Shown: one piece after another, positions 5,679 to 10,420 of the stretch | How positions within the stretch are numbered: the first letter of the stretch is position 1 | Layout of the letters: each line of letters opens with the position of its first letter | Assembly: GCA_011682595.1 (NCBI GenBank) | Contig: JAACEH010000127.1 | Coordinates: 1 to 10,420 of the forward strand | Direction: 5' to 3' | DNA: 10,420 nt | Origin: Anaerolineaceae bacterium | GTDB taxonomy: Bacteria; Planctomycetota; Phycisphaerae; FEN-1346; JAACEH01 | The notes under the pieces: model-generated | Told to the model about the DNA's origin: nothing | What the model saw: only the letters and a program-made list of their open reading frames with translations | Databases searched by the model: none | Translations under genes and position numbers: made by a program

Positions 5679-6914
5679 TTACCTTCCGCCGCGGGCCGAC
5701 TGAATCAGCTTCACCAGCGGCAGGAACAGACAGATGACTATGCTCCCGACGATCATGCCCAGCACGACCACCATGATCGGCTCCAGGGCGCTGACCAGGC
5801 CGCCCACCAGGGCGTCAACCTCTTCGTCGTAGTTGTCGGCCACCTTGGTCAGCACGCCGGTTTCCTCGCCGACGTCGATCATGTTGACCACGATGGCATC
5901 GACCACCCCGCTCTGCTTCAGGGGAGCGGAGATACTCTCACCCTCTCGAATGCTGTCGTGCACCTTGGCCAGAGCACGCGAGATGACCTCGTTGCCCACC
6001 GTGTCGCGGGTGATCTTGAGGGCCTCGAGAATCGGAACGCCCGAGGCGATCAGCGTGCCCAGCGTCCGGGCGAAGCGGGCCACGGCACTCCTGTTGACGA
6101 TGCCGCCGACCAACGGAATCTGCAGCATGAACCAGTCCAGGCTATAACGGCCGCCGTCCGACATCTTCACCAGCCGCAAGCCCATGTACAGTACGGCGGG
6201 AACGATCAGGAAGACGAACCAGTAATGAACGAAAAAGTCGCTGAGACTGATCAACATCTTCGTCGGGCCGGGCAATGTGGTCCCGAAGTCGTCGAAGATC
6301 TTCTTGAACCTCGGGATGATGGCGATCATGATCGCCGCAACGATCCCCGTGGCCACCACGATGACCATGACCGGGTAGATCATGGCCCCGATAACCCGCC
6401 GGCGAAGGGCCAGCGATTTTTCCATGAACTCGGCCAGCCGCAGCAGAATGCGATCCAGCACACCACCGGCCTCGCCGGCCCGCACGATGTTGACGTACAA
6501 ACGGTTAAAGCACTTGCCGTGCTTGGCCATGGCCTCCGAAAGCGTCGAGCCGGCCTCGACGTCCTCGATGACGTCGCCCAAGGCGTTCTTCAGGGCGCCC
6601 GGCTTCTGCTGGGTGTAGAGAATCCGCAGGCTTCGCAGGATCGGCAGGCCGGCGTCCTGCAGCGTGCTGAGCTGACGAGTGAACATGGTCAGGTGTTTCT
6701 GCGACACGCCGCCGATGGTCAGTGTCTTGCCCTTCTTCTTTTCGGTCGCCGCGGCGCCGCGGGCCTTGCGAGACCCACCCTTCTCCCGAATCTGGGTCGG
6801 GAAGTAGTTCATGCCGCGAATCTTCTGGACCGCGTCCTCCTGGCTGGTCGCCTCGACTTCGTCGCGGACCTCCTGGCCCTGAGCATTCATGGCCTCGAAC
6901 TGATAAATCGCCAT
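5679..6914 (-). CDS. pilC: PilC/GspF inner-membrane platform protein
   Basis: A 411-aa polytopic protein of the T2SS-F family, the inner-membrane platform on which the PilB and PilT motors act during filament assembly and retraction. The N-terminal 70 residues form the small cytoplasmic domain (MAIYQFEAMNAQGQ..., with a Lys-rich linker at 47-64). Two homologous helical repeats follow (about 75-200 and 278-402), each starting with the family pattern FTRQLSTLQDAGLPILRSL or FARTLGTLIASGVPILEAL. Membrane segments lie near 175-200, 231-248 and 377-402. VRAGEAGG and IDVGEETG are the matching conserved turns of the two repeats. The length is normal for the family (about 400 aa). GGAGG (6927-6923) lies 8 nt before the ATG. 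It follows pilB by 35 bp and precedes the pilins, the usual B-C-pilin order. gspF is an equally acceptable name, since secretion and pilus systems cannot be separated here. Confidence 0.96.
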   Translation of the reverse strand: MAIYQFEAMNAQGQEVRDEVEATSQEDAVQKIRGMNYFPTQIREKGGSRKARGAAATEKKKGKTLTIGGVSQKHLTMFTRQLSTLQDAGLPILRSLRILYTQQKPGALKNALGDVIEDVEAGSTLSEAMAKHGKCFNRLYVNIVRAGEAGGVLDRILLRLAEFMEKSLALRRRVIGAMIYPVMVIVVATGIVAAIMIAIIPRFKKIFDDFGTTLPGPTKMLISLSDFFVHYWFVFLIVPAVLYMGLRLVKMSDGGRYSLDWFMLQIPLVGGIVNRSAVARFARTLGTLIASGVPILEALKITRDTVGNEVISRALAKVHDSIREGESISAPLKQSGVVDAIVVNMIDVGEETGVLTKVADNYDEEVDALVGGLVSALEPIMVVVLGMIVGSIVICLFLPLVKLIQSARGGR

Positions 6915-6949
6915 CCTGATTTCCTCCGAATGGGGGGCCTATGGTCAAC

Positions 6950-8677
6950 CTATTCCTCAACTATCGTTTCGCGAACCACTTCCTCGATCGTCGTGATGCC
7001 GTCGTAAATGTTCAGCAGGCCGCTCTCGCGAAGGCTCCGCATGCCGCGCCGCCGGGCTTCCGCCCGAAGCACGTTGCTGCTGGCGTGGCTGCGAATAAGT
7101 TCTCTCAACTCGTCGTCCAGACGCATGATCTCAAATATCGCCGTCCGACCGCGATAGCCCGTATTGTTGCACTGCTCGCAGCCCCGGCCGTAATAGAACG
7201 TGCGGCCGCGAACCGATTCCGGCGTCAGGCTCAGTTCCATCAGCATCTCTTCGGTCGGCTTGAACTCCGACCGGCAATTCAAACAAATCCGCCGGATCAG
7301 ACGCTGGGCCACGATGGCCTCGACCGTCGAGGTCAGCAGGTACGGCTCGATGCCCATATCCAGCATACGCGTCACCGACGTCGGGGCGTCGTTGGTGTGC
7401 AGCGTCGAGAAAACCAGGTGCCCGGTCAGGCTGGCGTGGATGGCGATTTCGGCCGTCTCGAGGTCGCGCATCTCACCGACCAGGATCACGTCCGGATCCT
7501 GACGCAGAATCGACCGCAGGCACGAAGCGAACGTCAACCCGATGTCCGCGTTGATCGGCACCTGAATCAGACCCTCAATATCGTACTCCACCGGGTCCTC
7601 GGTGGTGATGATCTTGGTCTCAATGCGGTTGATCTCGCGCAGGGCCGAGTACAATGTCGTCGTCTTGCCGCAACCGGTCGGACCGGTCACGACGACGATG
7701 CCGTGCGGCAGGCTGATAATGTTCCGGAACTCCGCCAGGTCCAGGTCGCGCATGCCCACCTTGTTCAGGTCCAGCGAAACTTGCGTGCGGTCCAGAACAC
7801 GCATGACCACGCTTTCGCCGAACATCGTCGGCAGAACTGAGATACGCAGATCAATGGGGTTACCCGCCACATTCAGCTCTATGCGACCGTCCTGCGGCAC
7901 ACGCCGCTCGGCAATGTCCAGGTTGGCCATGACCTTGATGCGGCTGGTCACCGCCAAGGCGATGTGACGCGGCGGCGGCACCATTTCGTACAGTATGCCG
8001 TCGATGCGGTAGCGCATCTTGAACTCGTCCTCGAAGGGCTCGAAGTGGATGTCCGAGGCCTTGTCGCGGATGGCCTGCAGAAGCACCAGGTTCAGCAGCT
8101 TCTTGACCGGCTGCGACTCGGTCATGGCCCGCACGTCGGCCAGGTCCAGCGACTGGTTCGCGTCGTCGCTCGAGGAGAAAAACTCGGCGTCCAGATTCTC
8201 CAACTGGCCCATCACCTCTTCCATCGAGGCCCCGCCCTCGCGATAGTACTTGTCCAGGGCCCGCTGGACGGCTCCCGGGTCGGCCACCGCCCCTTCCATC
8301 TCGTAACCCAGCAGAAAGTGCAGGTCGTCCAGGGTCCGGAAGTTCTCCGGGTCGCCCATGGCCACCGTCATCCGGTCGTTCTCAAAAGCCACCGGAACCA
8401 CGCGATACGTGCGGGCCGTCAGGGGATCCATCATGTCGGTCACCTCGGGCGGGATCTCCGTCTCGTCCAGGTTGACCTGCTTCATCCCCGACTGGATGGC
8501 CAGTGCCGTCGACACGTCGCGATCCGTGCAATAGCCCAACTCCACCAGGACCGCCCCCGTGGCCCCGCCCTTGCGGCGCTTGATCTCCAACGCTTCCTGC
8601 ACCTGGTCCGCGGTCACCACCCCCATGTCGACCAGAATCTCACCTATCAGCTTGCGGTCCACGACCGTCGCTCCCAT
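6950..8677 (-). CDS. pilB: PilB/GspE-type filament extension ATPase
   Basis: A 575-aa cytoplasmic hexameric ATPase that powers pilin polymerisation through PilC. The N-terminal domain (about 5-145) is of the T2SSE-N/MshEN type, with two repeats of the IGEILVDMGVVT / GAVLVELGYCT kind. The Arg of the c-di-GMP-binding RLGxxL motif is not evident, so nucleotide sensing is doubtful. Then come the N2 domain with ASDIHFEP, Walker A GPTGCGKT (332-339), the Asp box TTEDPVEY (358-365), Walker B DPDVILVGE (394-402) and the His box TGHLVFSTLHTND. A zinc-binding tetracysteine has Cys465, Cys468, Cys500 and Cys503 (CLNC...CEQC), typical of PilB/GspE and absent from PilT. The start is uncertain: ATG 8677 fits the family (MGATVVDRKLIGEIL) but lacks a close Shine-Dalgarno. 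A GTG at 8800 would add 41 low-complexity residues and lie 8 bp from pilT. Confidence 0.95.
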   Translation of the reverse strand: MGATVVDRKLIGEILVDMGVVTADQVQEALEIKRRKGGATGAVLVELGYCTDRDVSTALAIQSGMKQVNLDETEIPPEVTDMMDPLTARTYRVVPVAFENDRMTVAMGDPENFRTLDDLHFLLGYEMEGAVADPGAVQRALDKYYREGGASMEEVMGQLENLDAEFFSSSDDANQSLDLADVRAMTESQPVKKLLNLVLLQAIRDKASDIHFEPFEDEFKMRYRIDGILYEMVPPPRHIALAVTSRIKVMANLDIAERRVPQDGRIELNVAGNPIDLRISVLPTMFGESVVMRVLDRTQVSLDLNKVGMRDLDLAEFRNIISLPHGIVVVTGPTGCGKTTTLYSALREINRIETKIITTEDPVEYDIEGLIQVPINADIGLTFASCLRSILRQDPDVILVGEMRDLETAEIAIHASLTGHLVFSTLHTNDAPTSVTRMLDMGIEPYLLTSTVEAIVAQRLIRRICLNCRSEFKPTEEMLMELSLTPESVRGRTFYYGRGCEQCNNTGYRGRTAIFEIMRLDDELRELIRSHASSNVLRAEARRRGMRSLRESGLLNIYDGITTIEEVVRETIVEE

Positions 8678-8691
8678 CTGTGTTAGACTGA

Positions 8692-8717
8692 TTCTCTCTT
8701 CCCCTCTTCCTCTCTTC
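8692..8717 (-). promoter_or_regulatory. 26-nt homopurine tract in the pilB leader
   Basis: The plus strand is pure pyrimidine over 8692-8717, so the pilB mRNA would carry 26 consecutive purines (GA-rich) ending 14 nt before ATG 8677. GGAGGTGA (8750-8743) lies further upstream without a start codon at the right distance. The tract may act as an extended, weak ribosome-binding region in place of a discrete Shine-Dalgarno. It may also form part of a coding extension from GTG 8800. Confidence 0.35.
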
Positions 8718-8808
8718 GCCTCGGCCCCTGTCGCCTCTCGACTCACCTCCGTCGCGCCGACCCGCCACCTGCCTCTGACGGTAATCTTCAGCGCCGCCAC
8801 AGGCCCGG

Positions 8809-9934
8809 CTATCGGCCTGGCGACCCCGAAAGGGCTGCCCGAATCTTGACCAATTCGGCCTTCTCCTCGCCGCTGAGTTTATCCTCGATCTCAGTCGGAC
8901 GGTTTGCCTTCTCCATCACCGTCTCAAGATCAATTACATCGCGGTGATACAGGCCCAGCAACGACTCGTCCAGCAACTGCATGCCCCACTTGCGGCCCGT
9001 CTGAATAACCGACTCGATACGGAACGTCTCATTCTTGCGAATCAGGTTCGAGGTGGCCGACGTGCAGTACAAAAACTCGAAGGCCGCTGTCCGTCCCGGC
9101 ATGTCACAGCGCGGACAGAGCTGTTGGCTCAGCACGGCCAGCAACGTGGCGGCCAACTGAACGCGAACCATCTCCTGCTGATCGGTCGGAAAACTGTCCA
9201 CGATGCGGTTAATCGTCCCCAGGGCACTTGTGGTGTGCAGCGTGCCGAACACCAGGTGACCGGTCTCGGCTGCACGAATGGCCGCCTCCATCGTCTCCAG
9301 GTCGCGAAGCTCACCGACCATGATCACGTCCGGGTCGGCACGCAGCACGCGACGCAAGGCCTCGGCGAAACTCGGCACGTCGATGCCGACTTCCCTCTGG
9401 TTGATCATCGACTTCTTGTGCGGATGGTAATACTCGATCGGGTCTTCCACCGTGACAATGTGCCGATCCAGCATCTCATTGATGTGGTTGATCATCGTGG
9501 CCAGGGTCGTCGTCTTGCCGCAGCCCGTCGGCCCGGTCACCAGGAAAATGCCGCGCGGCCGGTTCAGCAGCGTCTTGACGATCGGCGGCAGCCCCAACTC
9601 CTCGAAACTCATCAGCTTGGTCGGGATCAGCCGAAGGACGATGCTGACGTTGCCGCGCTGCTTGAAAATCGCCACGCGGAAACGCCCCTTGTCGCCAAAA
9701 CTGAAGCCGAAGTCCGCCGAGCCGTCTTCTTCGATCTCCTGCTGGTACCGTTGCGGAGCGATCGTCTTCATCAGAGACATCGTGTCCTCGGCGTCCAACC
9801 TTCGTGTCCAACGGCCGCAGACGGCCGTGAAGACGCAGCGTCGGCTGCTTGCCCACGTGAAGATGCAGGTCCGACGCGTTGTTCGAGATAACCACCTGCA
9901 AGAGCTTTTCAATCTGCAGTGACGAAGTCGCCAT
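8809..9934 (-). CDS. pilT: PilT-type retraction ATPase, reading frame disrupted near codon 45
   Basis: PilT ATPases depolymerise pilin filaments (twitching, DNA uptake). Allowing for one frame change, the product is about 374 aa, normal for the family. Codons 1-45 (MATSSLQIEKLLQVVISNNA, then SDLHLHVGKQPTLRLHGRLR) lie in one frame from ATG 9934, with AGGAG (9945-9941) 6 nt upstream. From about 9798 the match continues in the next frame (LDAEDTMSLM to the end). Skipping one base at 9799 restores continuity. Corrected numbering gives Walker A GPTGCGKT (134-141), an Asp box with VEDPIEYY, Walker B DPDVIMVGE (200-208), the PilT signature AIRAAETGHL (218-227), and the C-terminal SVIQTGRKWGMQLLDESL. 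There is no tetracysteine zinc site, as expected for PilT, although a lone CPRC occurs at 273-276. The break may be a sequencing or assembly error, a real mutation or a recoding site. The rest is intact, which favours error or recent change. Confidence 0.9.
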
Positions 9935-9990
9935 TTCCTACTCCTACCGGATTCTCTAATGCCGGCAAAACCAGCATTTCGACCACCTAT

Positions 9991-10020
9991 ATTGTACGCT
10001 CACGGCCAATCGGCCGACAA
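9991..10020 (-). promoter_or_regulatory. Promoter candidate for pilT
   Basis: Minus-strand TTGTCG (10020-10015), an 18-nt spacer and TACAAT (9996-9991). The -10 box matches 5 of 6 consensus bases and the -35 box 4 of 6. Transcription would start near 9984, giving a leader of about 50 nt that carries the AGGAG site of pilT. The 321-bp gap after the upstream ATPase gene fits a separate transcription unit beginning here. Confidence 0.45.
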
Positions 10021-10055
10021 CATCTACGTCTCAGCAAGCACTGTGAACGTCCAAC

Positions 10056-10071
10056 TGCGGAATATTCCGCA
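10056..10071. promoter_or_regulatory. Perfect 16-bp palindrome, possible operator upstream of pilT
   Basis: TGCGGAATATTCCGCA is a perfect 16-bp palindrome lying about 36 bp upstream of the -35 box of the pilT promoter candidate. Size, symmetry and position fit a site for a dimeric regulator. The stem has no loop, so it is not a transcript hairpin. No regulator gene is in view and I do not recognise the motif. Confidence 0.35.
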
Positions 10072-10255
10072 CCACCCCCCTTCCGTACGTCACCCTACAG
10101 CCCGTTGCGAAGCGCCAACGCCGTTGCACGGCTCCAACATTCTGTCAGCATTGCCTTTGCGGATGCCATGGCTGTGCAAGCGGCCGTCTCCCTCAGATCG
10201 CCTGAATCAACGCCCTTACAAGCATGGCACACGAGCAAATCAGGGCAACAAAGCA
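10072..10255. other. Non-coding spacer, no recognisable feature
   Basis: This is the rest of the 321-bp gap between the partial ATPase gene and pilT. I see no convincing gene, terminator with a T-tract, tRNA or repeat. A 24-codon minus-strand frame (10169-10095) has no properly placed Shine-Dalgarno. The spacer may hold the 3' end of the upstream transcript and distal regulatory sites for pilT. Confidence 0.4.
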
Positions 10256-10420
10256 CTACGCCATCGATGTCATGGCAATGCTGATTTCGCGTGTGGCATG
10301 GGCCAGCACGTCATCCAGGCTTGTTATGCCCTGCATTGCCTTGGCCAGGCCGTCATCAAGCAACGTGTGCATGCCAAACGCCCGGGCCGCTTTCCGCAAT
10401 TCGTTTAGCGGTGCCTGCTG
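10256..10420 (-). CDS. C-terminal end of a second PilB/GspE-type ATPase (partial)
   Basis: The last 54 residues of a minus-strand frame enter from the right edge and stop at TAG 10258-10256. The reading begins QQAPLNELRKAARAFGMHTL and continues LDDGLAKAMQGITSLDDVLA. This matches the C-terminal region of PilB/GspE ATPases, usually (L)R..A...GM.TL..DGL.K...G.T.L.EVL. The pilB gene in this window has the corresponding RAEARRRGMRSLRESGLLNI and GITTIEEVV. PilT proteins lack this ending. It therefore appears to be a second extension-type ATPase upstream of pilT. Its catalytic part lies outside the window, so completeness cannot be judged. Confidence 0.72.
   Translation of the reverse strand, partial: QQAPLNELRKAARAFGMHTLLDDGLAKAMQGITSLDDVLAHATREISIAMTSMA

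Noticed and set aside
5958..7007. A 349-codon plus-strand open frame
   Set aside because: It is antisense to pilC, with low-complexity His/Asp/Gln-rich content typical of a shadow frame.
8678..8800. GTG 8800 as the pilB start
   Set aside because: The added 41 residues are low complexity and the family normally begins near MGATVVDRKLIGEIL. It remains possible because no good Shine-Dalgarno precedes ATG 8677.
8944..9891. A 315-codon plus-strand open frame
   Set aside because: It is antisense to pilT; the PilT motifs on the other strand are decisive.
10095..10169. A 24-codon minus-strand small ORF
   Set aside because: The nearest Shine-Dalgarno-like sequence is about 18 nt away and the peptide shows no conserved feature.
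9959..10408. A 149-codon plus-strand open frame over the right-hand spacer
   Set aside because: It overlaps the PilB-like C-terminus on the other strand, lacks a Shine-Dalgarno, and shows no domain.
1..10420. CRISPR array, tRNA, rRNA, riboswitch, transposase, toxin-antitoxin or phage-defence genes
   Set aside because: I looked on both strands and saw no regularly spaced direct repeats, no tRNA-like folds, no transposase or defence motifs.

Overview
The window holds a GC-rich block of type IV pilus / type II secretion (T4P/T2SS) assembly genes, almost all on the minus strand. A single housekeeping gene, ispG, sits inside it on the plus strand. The organism is probably a planctomycete-like bacterium (Planctomycetota, possibly Phycisphaerae). 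That is inferred from three things: the unusually large, aromatic-rich GspG-like pseudopilins present in several copies, the style of the PilB N-terminus, and the mosaics of dispersed palindromic repeats between genes. No marker gene in the window proves it.

Reading along the minus strand (right to left): the C-terminal end of a second PilB/GspE-type ATPase (10420-10256); a 321-bp gap with a promoter candidate and a perfect 16-bp palindrome; pilT, the retraction-type ATPase (9934-8809), broken by a one-base frame disruption near codon 45; pilB/gspE, the extension ATPase (8677-6950); pilC/gspF, the inner-membrane platform (6914-5679); and four prepilin-like genes (5630-4947, 4880-4092, 4015-3401, 3317-2766), three GspG-like and the last GspH/FimT-like. 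From pilC onward the genes are closely spaced (32 to 83 bp apart) and have clear Shine-Dalgarno sites, so this part probably forms one operon ending at about 2766.

ispG (1425-2522, plus strand) runs towards the end of that operon. The 243 bp between them hold an ispG terminator-like hairpin, a composite repeat bounded by 14-bp inverted repeats, and a hairpin behind the pilin operon. A fifth prepilin gene (1112-225, minus) lies on the other side of ispG, transcribed divergently from it, with its own near-consensus sigma70-type promoter. Downstream of it is a nested palindrome (145-212), then the start of a secreted or lipoprotein-like gene that runs off the left edge.

Functionally, PilB and PilC would assemble processed prepilins into a filament or pseudopilus, PilT would disassemble it, and the minor GspH-like subunit would help initiate it. 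Prepilin peptidase, secretin and alignment proteins are not in the window. IspG belongs to the MEP isoprenoid pathway and has no evident functional link to the pilus genes. I found no CRISPR array, tRNA, rRNA, transposase or clearly novel system. The most unusual points are the pilT frame disruption, the probable leaderless ispG transcript, the pseudopilin paralogue expansion and the intergenic palindromic mosaics.
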